Source: Rhizobium mesosinicum (GTDB taxonomy: Bacteria > Pseudomonadota > Alphaproteobacteria > Rhizobiales > Rhizobiaceae). Taken from it: DNA of 64,000 nt. The notes under the pieces were generated by a model. That model had not been told where the DNA came from. It saw nothing but the letters and a program-made list of their open reading frames with translations, and searched no databases. Below, one piece after another: positions 26,877-36,918 of this stretch. Position 1 is the first letter of the stretch, and every line of letters begins with the position of its first letter. The position numbers were made by a program, and so were the translations under genes. The stretch covers positions 124,001 through 188,000 of the forward strand of contig NZ_JAEUAK010000001.1 of the NCBI RefSeq assembly GCF_019511345.1. Reading direction: 5' to 3'.

Positions 26877-27739
26877 TGGTCTCCTCACGGGAACGCCGCG
26901 CCCGTAAGCGCTTCAGATCGCAATCGGCCTATCACGTCGCCGGCATTGCCATTTCGATCTTCTTCCTGGCTCCCTTCCTCATCACCCTGCTTGCCTCCTT
27001 CCGGCATGGCACTGAGGCAAGCCTGCCGCCCTTGCCTCCGTGGCCGACAACAGGGGTGAGCTTCGACGCCTATGCGCTGCTTGATACGTTCGGCGCCGGC
27101 ATCTGGCGGCACATGATCAACTCGCTCTTCGTTTCGCTAGCCACCGTGCTCTTGACGGTCACTGTAAGCCTGCTCGCGGGCTACGGCTTCTCACGCTATC
27201 GATTTCCCCTGAAGAACGCGCTCTTCGTGTTAATCATCGCGACCCTGATGATCCCGTTCCAGTCGATCCTGACGCCGCTGTTCATCATCCTGGCAAAGCT
27301 CGGCCTCAACAACTCGCTGCTGGGACTGACCCTCGTCTACGTCACGCTGCAACTTCCCTTCTCCGTCTTCATGATGCGCAATGCCTTTGACGCCGTGCCG
27401 AAGGAGATTGAGGAGGCAGCCCGCATCGACGGGGCACGGGATCTGAGGCTGCTGATCCGCGTGCTCCTGCCGCTGGTGCTGCCAGGTATTGCGACGGTCG
27501 CGATCTTTGCTTTCCTCAATGCCTGGAACGAGTTCCTGGCCGCCCTCGTGCTGCTCTCCAGCAACGAGAAATACACGCTTCCCGTCCTGATGACGGCGGT
27601 GCGCGCCGGACGCCTCGGCGCCATCAACTGGGGCGCGGTCCAGGCCGGTGTCGTCGTGATGACGATCCCCTGCCTGATCGTCTTCCTGCTCCTGCAACGC
27701 TACTACATGCGCGGGCTGATGGCCGGCGCGGTGAAATGA
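26876..27739 (+). CDS. Sugar ABC transporter permease (MalG type)
   Basis: 287 residues, six predicted helices; EAA loop IEEAARIDGARDLRLLIRVL at about 175-195 and the C-terminal LLLQRYYMRGLMAGAVK standard for MalG-type CUT1 permeases. One-base overlap with the MalF-type gene fixes the start. Channel partner in the arabinoside importer. Confidence 0.92.
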   Translation: MVSSRERRARKRFRSQSAYHVAGIAISIFFLAPFLITLLASFRHGTEASLPPLPPWPTTGVSFDAYALLDTFGAGIWRHMINSLFVSLATVLLTVTVSLLAGYGFSRYRFPLKNALFVLIIATLMIPFQSILTPLFIILAKLGLNNSLLGLTLVYVTLQLPFSVFMMRNAFDAVPKEIEEAARIDGARDLRLLIRVLLPLVLPGIATVAIFAFLNAWNEFLAALVLLSSNEKYTLPVLMTAVRAGRLGAINWGAVQAGVVVMTIPCLIVFLLLQRYYMRGLMAGAVK

Positions 27740-27766
27740 TGACCTTTCAACGAAATGGATGAAGCC

Positions 27767-29695
27767 ATGAACCAGCTGAAAAGAGATCGCCAGTTCCGTC
27801 CCCTGCCCGTGCCGAGCGTCGAGTTGCAGGGCCTGTTTGGCGATCGCCAGAATGCGATCTGCGATTCCACCGCAGAAACGCTGCTCGACCGCTGTGTCGA
27901 GGCCGGCATGCTGCAGGCCATCGACGTGACCCAGCCGAGCCCCGGCGTGGTCATTCCGATCGGTCCGTGGGGTGGGACGACGCAGATGTTCTGGGACAGC
28001 GACCTCGGCAAGTCGATCGAGACGGTTGCCTATTCCCTCTACCGCCGGCCCAATCCGAAGCTTGAAGCCCGCGTCGATGAGATTATCGACATGTACGAGA
28101 AGCTTCAGGACAAGGACGGCTATCTGAACGCCTGGTTCCAACGTGTTCAGCCGGGCCGGCGCTGGACGAACCTGCGCGATCATCACGAACTCTATTGCGC
28201 CGGACACCTGATCGAAGGCGCCGTTGCCTATTATCAGGCGACAGGCAAGAAGAAGCTGCTCGACATCATGAGCCGCTACGCCGATTACCTGATCACCGTC
28301 TTCGGCCACGGCCCCGGCCAGACCCCCGGCTATTGCGGCCATGAAGAGATCGAGTTAGCCCTTGTGAAGCTGGCCCGTGTGACGGGCGAAAAGAAATATC
28401 TCGATCTCTCGAAATTCTTCATCGACGAGCGCGGCACTGAACCGCATTTCTTCACCGAAGAAGCGATCCGAGACGGTCGCAGCGCCGCTGATTTCCATCA
28501 GAAAACCTATGAATATGGCCAGGCGCATCTGCCGGTGCGCGAGCAGAAGAAGGTCGTCGGCCATGCGGTGCGCGCGATGTATCTCTATGCCGGCATGGCC
28601 GATATCGCGACCGAATATAACGATGATACGCTGACATCAGCCCTCGAAACCCTGTGGGACGACCTGACGACCAAGCAGATGTATATTACCGGCGGCATCG
28701 GCCCGGCAGCCGCCAATGAAGGTTTCACAGACTATTACGACCTGCCGAACGAAAGCGCCTATGCCGAGACCTGCGCCTCGGTCGGCCTCGTTTTCTGGGC
28801 AAACCGTATGCTTGGCCGCGGCCCGAACCGGCGCTATGCCGATATCATGGAGCAGGCGCTCTATAACGGCGCCATGGCCGGGCTTTCGCTCGACGGCACC
28901 CGGTTCTTTTACGAAAACCCGCTGGAAAGCTCCGGCAAGCACCATCGCTGGATCTGGCACCATTGCCCTTGCTGCCCGCCGAACATCGCCCGCCTGCTCG
29001 CCTCGATCGGCTCCTATATGTACGCGATCGCCGACGATGAGATTGCCGTCCACCTCTACGGGGAAAGCAAGGCCCGCTTCGATCTTGCCGGCGCCAGCGT
29101 CGAGCTTACCCAGCAGACGCGTTATCCTTGGGATGGCGCGATCCATTTCGACCTGACGCTCGACCGCCCGACTCACTTCGCACTGTCGCTGCGTATCCCG
29201 GAATGGGCTGACGGCGCGACGATTTCGATCAATGGCGAGACGCTCGATCTGGCTCCCGTGCTGACCGATGGTTATGCCCGCATCGAGCGCGACTGGAAGA
29301 GCGGCGACACGGTCGATCTGTCGATCCCGCTGACGGCCCGCAAGCTCTTCGCCAACCCGCTGGTCCGTCAGGACGCCGGCCGCACCGCGCTGATGCGCGG
29401 ACCTCTGGTCTATTGCGTCGAGGAAACCGACAACGGCGCCGGGCTGAACGGCATTACCCTTTCGGCCGATGTCTCCCAAGCCAAGACCTCCGAGATATCA
29501 GGCCTTTGCGGTGCGGTCGCTCTCGACCTTCCCGTGAGCCGCGACATGGCGGATTGGGGTTCGGCGCTCTACCGCACCTCTCCGCCTGCGGCAAAGCAGG
29601 CAAACGCGCGTTTCGTGCCCTACCCTTTCTGGGACAATCGCGAACCGGGCGAAATGCTCGTCTGGGTCAGAGCGGGCGAGGCGCGTGGTGAGTAA
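27767..29695 (+). CDS. GH127 beta-L-arabinofuranosidase (DUF1680)
   Basis: About 642 residues from MNQLKRDRQ (GGATGAAG upstream); an ATG four codons earlier is possible. Glycoside hydrolase family 127: the catalytic and zinc-site residues known from HypBA1 are recognisable as Glu334 and Cys336 in AETCASVG and Cys402-Cys403 in CPCCPPN. N-terminal (alpha/alpha)6 barrel, C-terminal beta domains from about residue 420. There is no signal peptide, so cleavage is cytoplasmic, after uptake by the transporter encoded around it. The gene lies inside the operon, between permease and ATPase, which strongly ties the importer to arabinofuranosyl glycans such as those of plant cell-wall glycoproteins. Confidence 0.92.
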   Translation: MNQLKRDRQFRPLPVPSVELQGLFGDRQNAICDSTAETLLDRCVEAGMLQAIDVTQPSPGVVIPIGPWGGTTQMFWDSDLGKSIETVAYSLYRRPNPKLEARVDEIIDMYEKLQDKDGYLNAWFQRVQPGRRWTNLRDHHELYCAGHLIEGAVAYYQATGKKKLLDIMSRYADYLITVFGHGPGQTPGYCGHEEIELALVKLARVTGEKKYLDLSKFFIDERGTEPHFFTEEAIRDGRSAADFHQKTYEYGQAHLPVREQKKVVGHAVRAMYLYAGMADIATEYNDDTLTSALETLWDDLTTKQMYITGGIGPAAANEGFTDYYDLPNESAYAETCASVGLVFWANRMLGRGPNRRYADIMEQALYNGAMAGLSLDGTRFFYENPLESSGKHHRWIWHHCPCCPPNIARLLASIGSYMYAIADDEIAVHLYGESKARFDLAGASVELTQQTRYPWDGAIHFDLTLDRPTHFALSLRIPEWADGATISINGETLDLAPVLTDGYARIERDWKSGDTVDLSIPLTARKLFANPLVRQDAGRTALMRGPLVYCVEETDNGAGLNGITLSADVSQAKTSEISGLCGAVALDLPVSRDMADWGSALYRTSPPAAKQANARFVPYPFWDNREPGEMLVWVRAGEARGE

Positions 29696-29696
29696 C

Positions 29697-30776
29697 ATGG
29701 CGGATACGGGCGTCGTGCTGACCGAAATTCGCAAGAGTTTCGGCAATCTGGAAGTCATCCATGGCATCGACCTGACGATATCAGAGGGATCCTTCGTCGT
29801 CTTCGTCGGTCCCTCCGGATGCGGGAAATCGACGCTGCTGCGCATGATTGCCGGGCTGGAGGATGTCACTGACGGCGAGATCGAGATCAAGGGACGCAAT
29901 GTCACCGATCTCGACCCCTCCGATCGCGGCATCGCCATGGTCTTTCAGTCCTATGCGCTCTATCCGCATATGAGCGTGCGTGACAACCTCGCCTTCGGCC
30001 TGAAAATGGCGCGGACGCAGGCCTCGGAAATCGACGCCCGCGTCAAGGCGGCCTCGGCGATCCTGAAGATTGATCATCTGCTGGACCGCCGGCCGGGCCA
30101 GCTCTCCGGCGGTCAGCGGCAACGCGTTGCGATCGGCCGCGCGATCGTGCGCAAACCGGATGTTTTCCTCTTCGACGAGCCGCTGTCGAACCTCGACGCG
30201 GAACTGCGCGTCTCGATGCGTATCGAAATCGCGAGACTCCACCGTGAACTCGGCAATACGATGATCTATGTCACACATGATCAGACCGAGGCCATGACGT
30301 TAGCCGACAAAATCGTCGTGCTTCGTGACGGATATATCGAACAGGCGGGAACGCCCCGCGAAATCTACGAGCGGCCAAACAATGTCTTCGTCGCGGGCTT
30401 TATCGGTTCGCCGCGCATGAACTTACTTGAGGCAAGCTGGGCAAGTGACGGCACCATCCTGGCGGCCGGAAATCGCATTCGTTCGCCGATCAGCGGCGCC
30501 GGCTTGAGCGAAGGGCAGAAGATTACACTGGGTATGCGACCGGAGCATCTGAGGGTTACCGCGAACTCTCAAGATGAAACACTAAGGGCCAGGGTCGATT
30601 TTGACGAATATCTCGGCGGCACTCAATTCCTCTATTGCCAGCTTGACGACGGCCAGCCGCTGACTGTCGAATATCGGGGCTCCTCCGACATCGCGACCGG
30701 CAGCCAGCTTGCCTTCACCTGCGATCCGGCCCATCTGCATATCTTCAACACCGATGGTATCCGGCTCGACAAATAA
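29697..30776 (+). CDS. Sugar ABC transporter ATP-binding protein (UgpC/MsmK type)
   Basis: 359 residues from ATG 29697, one base after the GH127 stop (GTG codons at 29685/29688 are in frame but overlap it). Walker [10 protein letters not shown] near 39-47, signature [14 protein letters not shown], Walker [14 protein letters not shown] and H-loop [14 protein letters not shown], followed by the TOBE domain. Completes the LacI-SBP-permease-permease-GH127-ATPase operon. Confidence 0.93.
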   Translation: MADTGVVLTEIRKSFGNLEVIHGIDLTISEGSFVVFVGPSGCGKSTLLRMIAGLEDVTDGEIEIKGRNVTDLDPSDRGIAMVFQSYALYPHMSVRDNLAFGLKMARTQASEIDARVKAASAILKIDHLLDRRPGQLSGGQRQRVAIGRAIVRKPDVFLFDEPLSNLDAELRVSMRIEIARLHRELGNTMIYVTHDQTEAMTLADKIVVLRDGYIEQAGTPREIYERPNNVFVAGFIGSPRMNLLEASWASDGTILAAGNRIRSPISGAGLSEGQKITLGMRPEHLRVTANSQDETLRARVDFDEYLGGTQFLYCQLDDGQPLTVEYRGSSDIATGSQLAFTCDPAHLHIFNTDGIRLDK

Positions 30777-30884
30777 ACTCGACCGATTGTAGGCTACGGT
30801 CCCGTTCTTCGGTCGGCCGCTGCGGCACCGGCCGGTCACCATAAGAGTTCCCGCTGGAGGACAGCCCTCGCCTGTCGCGTTGCA

Positions 30885-31427
30885 TTGATCGTTTTCCTGG
30901 ATTTCGAGGCCTCGTCCCTCAGCAAGAAAAGCGTTCCAATCGAAATTGCATGGGTATTCCAAGATGGTCGCTCGCGCTCTGTCTTGATCCGCCCCGCCGC
31001 CGACTGGGAAGATTGGGCAGCCGATGCAGAAGCAATCCATGGAATCTCGCGGGAGTTGCTCGCATCGGAAGGCGTGCCGGCAGAGCAGGTCGCTCGTGAA
31101 GTGATCGGAGTTTTGACCGGGCACGATCTTTATGCAAGCGCTCCCTCTTGGGATGGAAAATGGCTTAGCGTTCTTTTGCGCGCCGCTGGCTTTCCTCGGC
31201 ATGCTCTCCGGCTCGGCAAGTCACGCGACGCCTTCATGGCCGCGGCGCGTGAAATAACAGGAGCAACAGTCACGGAGATAGAGCTGTCAAAGCTCATCGA
31301 CGGCATCATCGAGGAAAGCAAGGTGGCAATCCCGGCGCATCGCGCATTGGCGGACGCGACGCTTGAGTTTACCCGATGGAAGCTTGTCCGAGAGGCGGCC
31401 AGGAAGCGGATGGCGACAGGCGGGTAG
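30885..31427 (+). CDS. DEDD-type 3'-5' exonuclease-like protein
   Basis: 180 residues. The only in-frame start is TTG 30885, because the first catalytic motif LDFEASSL (Asp/Glu pair) begins at residue 5 and no other start codon lies upstream before a stop. Motif II is IHGIS/ASAPSWDGKWL and motif III AHRALADATLEF (His and Asp), giving the DEDD/DEDH set of RNase T/ExoI folds. Probably acts on DNA or RNA ends. It follows the arabinoside operon by 108 bases; no functional link is apparent. Confidence 0.75.
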   Translation: MIVFLDFEASSLSKKSVPIEIAWVFQDGRSRSVLIRPAADWEDWAADAEAIHGISRELLASEGVPAEQVAREVIGVLTGHDLYASAPSWDGKWLSVLLRAAGFPRHALRLGKSRDAFMAAAREITGATVTEIELSKLIDGIIEESKVAIPAHRALADATLEFTRWKLVREAARKRMATGG

Positions 31428-31430
31428 AGG

Positions 31431-32321
31431 TCAGCGTTTGTGAAAGCTCTCGGTCACCCATCGCGCAAAATCCGCAGCCGGGGGCGCAAGACGGTCGAAG
31501 CTGCGGGCAACCAGCCAGTAGGCGCCATTCGGGACAGAGAGATCAAAAAGCTGGCGTAAGCGGCCAGCCCTAATTTCCTCCTCTGCAAAGGCTTCGTCGA
31601 GGAGCGCAACGCCCTGGCCGCGCAGCGCCGCCTGCAGCACGAGCCCGTCATCAGCATAAACTGGCCCCCTCGCCGTCTCGGGCATGGCGATGCCGGCCGC
31701 CTCGAACCACCTGCTCCAGGCGTCGCGGGTTTCTTCATGCAAAAGCCCGTAGGCAAAGATGTCATGCGGAGAGGAGATCGGTGAGCCACGCGCCAGAAGA
31801 TCGGAAGCGATCACCGGCACCATGCGGACGTCGATCAGGTGCCGGCTTTCTGTCCGTGGCCATGCGGTGACGGTGGCGCTGTGCCTGATTGCGATCTGCG
31901 CTTGGCCGGTACGGAATTCGATCGTCCGCGGATCGGCATCGAGCGATATCTCGACGTCAGGGTGACGTTTGCGGAATTCCGGCAGCCGCGGCACCAGCCA
32001 GCAGGCGGCGAAGGAAGGTTCGACGCTGACTTTCAGATCCGCCGACATTGAAGCTCCGCGGATATCCTCCAGGCACTCATCGATCCGGTCGAAAGAAGGG
32101 GTGAGAACGGCAAGCAGCTTTCGGCCGCTTCCGGTCAGGATGACACTTCGATGGCGCCGCTCGAAAAGCGGCTCGCCCAACAGTTGCTCCAGCTCACGGA
32201 TCTGCCGGCTGACGGCCGCCTGCGAAATGAACAGTTCCTCGGCCGCACGCGTGAAGCTTTCGAGCCGTCCTGCGACCTCGAAGCTCCGCAACGCCGTCAG
32301 CGGCAGCCGGCTGCGTTTCAT
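31431..32321 (-). CDS. LysR-family transcriptional regulator (GcvA-like)
   Basis: 296 residues. Start MKRSRLPLTALRSFEVAGRL; HTH at about 15-65 (SFTRAAEELFISQAAVSRQIRELEQLLGEPLFERRHRSVILTGSG). The effector domain has the GcvA/AmpR-like segments RLPEFRKRHPDVEISLD and GLVLQAALRGQGVALLDE. Divergent from a tiny ORF and an aldo/keto reductase, which are its probable targets. Confidence 0.92.
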   Translation of the reverse strand: MKRSRLPLTALRSFEVAGRLESFTRAAEELFISQAAVSRQIRELEQLLGEPLFERRHRSVILTGSGRKLLAVLTPSFDRIDECLEDIRGASMSADLKVSVEPSFAACWLVPRLPEFRKRHPDVEISLDADPRTIEFRTGQAQIAIRHSATVTAWPRTESRHLIDVRMVPVIASDLLARGSPISSPHDIFAYGLLHEETRDAWSRWFEAAGIAMPETARGPVYADDGLVLQAALRGQGVALLDEAFAEEEIRAGRLRQLFDLSVPNGAYWLVARSFDRLAPPAADFARWVTESFHKR

Positions 32322-32410
32322 CTCATAACCTCAAGTTATCCGAAGCCGACGATAAGCTCGTTTGAAGACCAGGCGCAAGAGGAGGAGAACGCTGGCGAAA
32401 GGAGAACGCC

Positions 32411-32506
32411 ATGTGGAAGCAAATCATCGCCGCCCTGATGGATGTGATTCGCCTCGTCACCTACACATCTGATGACAGAAACAACCGGCGCCGCCGGAAC
32501 ACCTGA
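32411..32506 (+). CDS. Candidate 31-residue small protein
   Basis: ATG at 32411 is preceded by AAAGGAG with 6-base spacing, a better ribosome site than most annotated genes here. The product is an amphipathic or membrane-prone first half (WKQIIAALMDVIRLVTY) and a polar Arg/Asn tail (DDRNNRRRRNT). It lies in the LysR/aldo-keto reductase divergent region. It may be a real small protein or a leader peptide. Confidence 0.45.
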   Translation: MWKQIIAALMDVIRLVTYTSDDRNNRRRRNT

Positions 32507-33589
<1,083 letters not shown>

Positions 33590-33596
33590 GGGTGGC

Positions 33597-34427
33597 TCAC
33601 GCGTCGATGTCGGTCGACAGCGTGATCTCCTTTTGCGCCTCCAACTCGGCAAGCCGCTCGCCCAAAGCCTTGCGGATCGACTGATATGTCGTGCTGCCGA
33701 GAGCAAGTCTTTTGGGCGCCGGTTGTTTTTCGGCCGCCGCGATCATCGCGTCGGTCATCTTGACGGGGTCGCCCAGGATCTTGAATGAGCCGTTGGCAAT
33801 TGCCCTGCGCACCTGGCCGGCCGGCGTTTCGTCATAGACTTCCATCTGCGGCGGCCTGACGAGACCCTTGCCAAAATCGGTCCCCGCCGGCCCCGGCTCG
33901 ACAATGGTGATGTCGATGCCGAAGGGAGCAACTTCCTGCGCTACTGCCTCGATAAAACCTTCGATCCCCCATTTGGTGGCATGATAGAGGCTGAAATTCG
34001 GATATGCGATCTGTCCACCTTCCGAAGCGACCTGCAGGATGCGACCACCGCCCTGCTGACGCAGATGCGGCAAGGCCACCCGGATCACCTGTATGGAGCC
34101 AATCAGGTTGGTATCGATCTGATGACGGATCTGGGTATCGCTCACCTCTTCTGAGGTGCCGAACAGACCGTAACCGGCATTGCTGACAACGACATCGATG
34201 CGTTCCATCTGCTCGAAGGCGGCATCGACGACGGCATGAACGGCCCGGTCATCGGTGACGTCGAGCATCGTGACCCGGAGCCGGTCACCGTATTGCGACT
34301 CGAGGTCAGCCAGAGCCTCCCGCTTGCGGAGAGTGGCGGCCACGCGATCGCCGCGGGCCAGCAGTTTCTCGGTCATGATCCGGCCGAACCCGGAGGATGT
34401 GCCTGTGATGAACCATGTCTTTGTCAT
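33597..34427 (-). CDS. Short-chain dehydrogenase/reductase
   Basis: 276 residues starting MTKTWFITGTSSGFGR. Cofactor motif TGTSSGFG at residues 8-15, NAGYGLFG, catalytic Ser in QVASEGGQ and YHATKWGIEG (Tyr/Lys). Belongs to the group with a longer C-terminal helix pair. Transcribed divergently from a LysR gene with a LysR-type box in the shared 110-base gap, so it is the probable target of that regulator. Confidence 0.9.
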   Translation of the reverse strand: MTKTWFITGTSSGFGRIMTEKLLARGDRVAATLRKREALADLESQYGDRLRVTMLDVTDDRAVHAVVDAAFEQMERIDVVVSNAGYGLFGTSEEVSDTQIRHQIDTNLIGSIQVIRVALPHLRQQGGGRILQVASEGGQIAYPNFSLYHATKWGIEGFIEAVAQEVAPFGIDITIVEPGPAGTDFGKGLVRPPQMEVYDETPAGQVRRAIANGSFKILGDPVKMTDAMIAAAEKQPAPKRLALGSTTYQSIRKALGERLAELEAQKEITLSTDIDA

Positions 34428-34484
34428 CGTCTCTACCTTTCTCACACCGCTGAATCGCGGCTTGATGACAGCAAAGATAGAGGT

Positions 34485-34503
34485 GATTATTGATGTGATA
34501 ATC
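34485..34503. promoter_or_regulatory. LysR-type binding box
   Basis: GATTAT-N7-ATAATC, a perfect 6-bp dyad with T-N11-A spacing, in the gap between the divergent SDR and LysR genes and 35 bases before the LysR start. This is the usual architecture for LysR autoregulation with control of the divergent gene. Confidence 0.6.
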
Positions 34504-34537
34504 CGTTCAAACCTGCACGAGTTGTTGAAAAATACCC

Positions 34538-35443
34538 ATGAGTTACCGACCAACGCTCGACGACCTCAATGCCTTTGCGGCAATCGTCACCCACCGCAGC
34601 TTCCGCAAGGCGGCCGGTGAACTCGGCTTATCGCCTTCGACACTGAGCCACATGATGCGCAATATGGAAGCGCGCATGGGCGTGCGCCTGCTGCATCGCA
34701 CGACACGCAGCGTCGCGGCCACCGAGGCCGGCGAAATGCTTCTCGATAGGCTGAAACCGGTCCTGCGCGATCTCGATTTGGCACTCGATGCCGTCGGCGA
34801 ATTCGGCGGGCAGCCGAGCGGCACGCTGCGCATCAACGCAAGCGAAATTGCCGCCCGCGTATTGTTGAATGCCGCCATTCCTCTCTTTCTCGAACGCTAT
34901 CCAGAGATATCGCTCGATATCGTCACCGAAAACCGGCTGGTCGATATTGTCGGCGAGGGCTTCGATGCCGGCATCCGCCTGCGGGAATCCGTGCCGCTAG
35001 ATATGATAGCGGTCGAATTCGGCGGCGAGACACGTTTCCTCGCGGTTGCCTCATCAGCTTATTTGAAAGACCACAAGCAGCCGAAGACGCCCGAAGACCT
35101 CAAGCGCCACCGCTGCATCCGCCTGCGTATGCCGAGTGGCAAACTCTACCGCTGGGAGTTCGAGAAACATGGCCAGGCAGTGACGATCGAGGTATCGGGC
35201 GCCCTGACGCTCGATCATGTAGAACTGATGGCGGAGGCGGCGGTCAAAGGACTGGGCATCGCCTATGTGCCGGAAAGGGTCGCCAGGCCCTACCTTGCCA
35301 GCGGCGATCTAATCTCCGTTCTCGACGACTGGTGCCCGTCGATTCCCGGACTCTGCCTCTATTATCCCGGTCACAGGCATCTGCCGCAAAGCCTCAGGGC
35401 CTTCATATCCGTGCTGACGGAAGCCGAGAGGCAAGGTGCTTAG
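34538..35443 (+). CDS. LysR-family transcriptional regulator
   Basis: 301 residues. HTH at about 10-65 (SFRKAAGELGLSPSTLSHMMRNMEARMGVRLLHRTTRSVAATEAG), CrgA/DmlR-like effector domain (NRLVDIVGEGFDAGIRLRESVP). Divergent from an SDR gene. Members of this group often sense reactive electrophiles or small organic acids and control a neighbouring oxidoreductase; the specific inducer is unknown. Confidence 0.93.
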   Translation: MSYRPTLDDLNAFAAIVTHRSFRKAAGELGLSPSTLSHMMRNMEARMGVRLLHRTTRSVAATEAGEMLLDRLKPVLRDLDLALDAVGEFGGQPSGTLRINASEIAARVLLNAAIPLFLERYPEISLDIVTENRLVDIVGEGFDAGIRLRESVPLDMIAVEFGGETRFLAVASSAYLKDHKQPKTPEDLKRHRCIRLRMPSGKLYRWEFEKHGQAVTIEVSGALTLDHVELMAEAAVKGLGIAYVPERVARPYLASGDLISVLDDWCPSIPGLCLYYPGHRHLPQSLRAFISVLTEAERQGA

Positions 35444-35452
35444 CCTCCCCGC

Positions 35453-36388
35453 TCATCGCCTCTGCCCATTCTGTCCCGCCTGTTCCGCAGCGCGGAAGCG
35501 CGACGGCGTCATACCACGTCTTGCCTTGAAAGCCTTGCCGAATGCCGCTTCGGATTCATAACCGACCGCTGCAGCGATATCTGCAACAGTCCGCCGCGTC
35601 CTGAGCAGCTGGTCACTCGCCAGCATCATCCTGATATCGGTCAGGAAAGCGCCAACCGTCATTCCGGCGCGCTCGCGAAATTGCCGGGCATAGGTGGCCC
35701 GCGACATCGCCGAACGACGGGCAAGATCATCGATGGTCCAGTCAAAGGCCGGCGAAGACATCATTGCCACCATGGATTTGCCGAGCCTGGCATCCCCAAG
35801 CAATTGCAGCAGCCCCCCGGATGCGACGGGCGAGACCTTGCCAGCCCTCACCGCCATGATGAAAAGCGAGAGACAGGTCGCGGTAATGATCGCCAATGCC
35901 CCCGGTTTCTCCTCAGCCATTTCCCTGTAAAGCATGGCGACCAACGTCTTCAGCAGCTCCTCCGTTTCCTCGGCGAGCGACACGTGAAAGACATCAGGGA
36001 GGCTATCGAGCAGCAGGGCGGCCGATCCCGGGGCGCAATCGAAATGGCCACAGAGCAGGTCGACATCGGGCTCGCCTTCGCCGTTTTCGCGCAAGGGCAG
36101 CATACCGCCCGTGGCGATGCGTAGAGGCTGCGCTGCGCCACGGGGCCGCAAGCCAACGATCGTATGCGCGTCCCCGCGCGGCAGCAGCAGGAAATCGCCG
36201 GAGCGCAAGGTGACCTGACGACCGGAGCCGAGGCGAATGAGGCAATCGCCGCCGAGGATCAGATGAAACGGTAGCGTACCTGTTGCAACGGGTTCGTGGT
36301 TGATTTGAAATTCGCCCTGCAGCCGGCAGCGAATGTCGAGCGTCGGCTGCAGGCGGGCAAGTTCGATAAGGCGGCTTAAAACATCCAT
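35453..36388 (-). CDS. AraC-family transcriptional regulator with cupin sensor
   Basis: 311 residues. The N-terminal cupin_6/AraC-binding domain covers about residues 1-180 (LRSGDFLLLPRGDAHTI, CGHFDC with two Cys near 113-117 that could be redox- or metal-sensitive). Two C-terminal HTHs cover about 205-305 (LARRSAMSRATYARQFRERAG; DIAAAVGYESEAAFGKAFKARRGMTPS). Divergent from an AhpD-like gene, its likely target. Confidence 0.92.
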   Translation of the reverse strand: MDVLSRLIELARLQPTLDIRCRLQGEFQINHEPVATGTLPFHLILGGDCLIRLGSGRQVTLRSGDFLLLPRGDAHTIVGLRPRGAAQPLRIATGGMLPLRENGEGEPDVDLLCGHFDCAPGSAALLLDSLPDVFHVSLAEETEELLKTLVAMLYREMAEEKPGALAIITATCLSLFIMAVRAGKVSPVASGGLLQLLGDARLGKSMVAMMSSPAFDWTIDDLARRSAMSRATYARQFRERAGMTVGAFLTDIRMMLASDQLLRTRRTVADIAAAVGYESEAAFGKAFKARRGMTPSRFRAAEQAGQNGQRR

Positions 36389-36407
36389 GAGACGATCGCG
36401 CTAGAAA

Positions 36408-36449
36408 ATGACTTTTTTGAGCATTCAAAATATCGGCCTCGAAAGTCAT
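36408..36449. promoter_or_regulatory. Inverted repeat in the AraC/ahpD-like divergent promoter
   Basis: ATGACTTT (36408-36415) and AAAGTCAT (36442-36449) form a perfect 8-bp inverted repeat with a 26-base spacer in the 120-base divergent gap. It may be an AraC operator; the orientation and long spacing would suit two monomers of a dimer. Confidence 0.4.
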
Positions 36450-36508
36450 AGTCACTTCCAACAGCCGAGGCAATCACGCCGTCGCTGATGTGAGAAGGAA
36501 TGATTTTC

Positions 36509-36889
36509 ATGTTGGATTGGAAGGAATATCGCGGCGAACTCCTGGGCCGGATCGGCGAAATCGCCAAGATCGTGCCAGAGACGATCAAAGGCTATCAAAC
36601 CCTTTCGACCGCCGGACAGAAGACCAATCATCTCGACGCCAAGCAGCGCGAGCTGATCGCCCTTGCCGTGGCCGTCACCGTCCGCTGCGATGGCTGTATT
36701 GCCGTACATACTACCGAAGCCCAGAAGGTCGGCGCTACCAAGGAGGAAATTGCCGAAGCCCTCGGTGTCGCGATCTCGGTAAATGCCGGTGCTGCTCTTG
36801 TCTATTCGGCGCGCGTGATGGACGCCGCCGACGCCGTTGCAAATAGAGTATCCAACATGAACCGCTTGCCGCACCAGCAGGATAAATGA
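36509..36889 (+). CDS. AhpD-like carboxymuconolactone decarboxylase family protein
   Basis: 126 residues from MLDWKEYRG at 36509, with AGAAGGA at proper spacing (ATG 36500 is too close to it). Peroxidase motif Glu48, Cys60-x-x-Cys63 and His67 (RCDGCIAVHT) matches the AhpD active site rather than true decarboxylases. Likely a thiol peroxidase or reductase partner for peroxide or aldehyde stress. Followed 29 bases later by a TDT-type transporter in the same direction and divergent from an AraC regulator. Confidence 0.85.
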   Translation: MLDWKEYRGELLGRIGEIAKIVPETIKGYQTLSTAGQKTNHLDAKQRELIALAVAVTVRCDGCIAVHTTEAQKVGATKEEIAEALGVAISVNAGAALVYSARVMDAADAVANRVSNMNRLPHQQDK

Positions 36890-36918
36890 TCCTGCCGGAC
36901 CAATTCGGAGAACCTAAC

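Noticed and set aside
27230..28342. Open frame of 370 codons on the minus strand
   Set aside because: Antisense to the MalG-type permease and GH127 gene; no ribosome site or family similarity.
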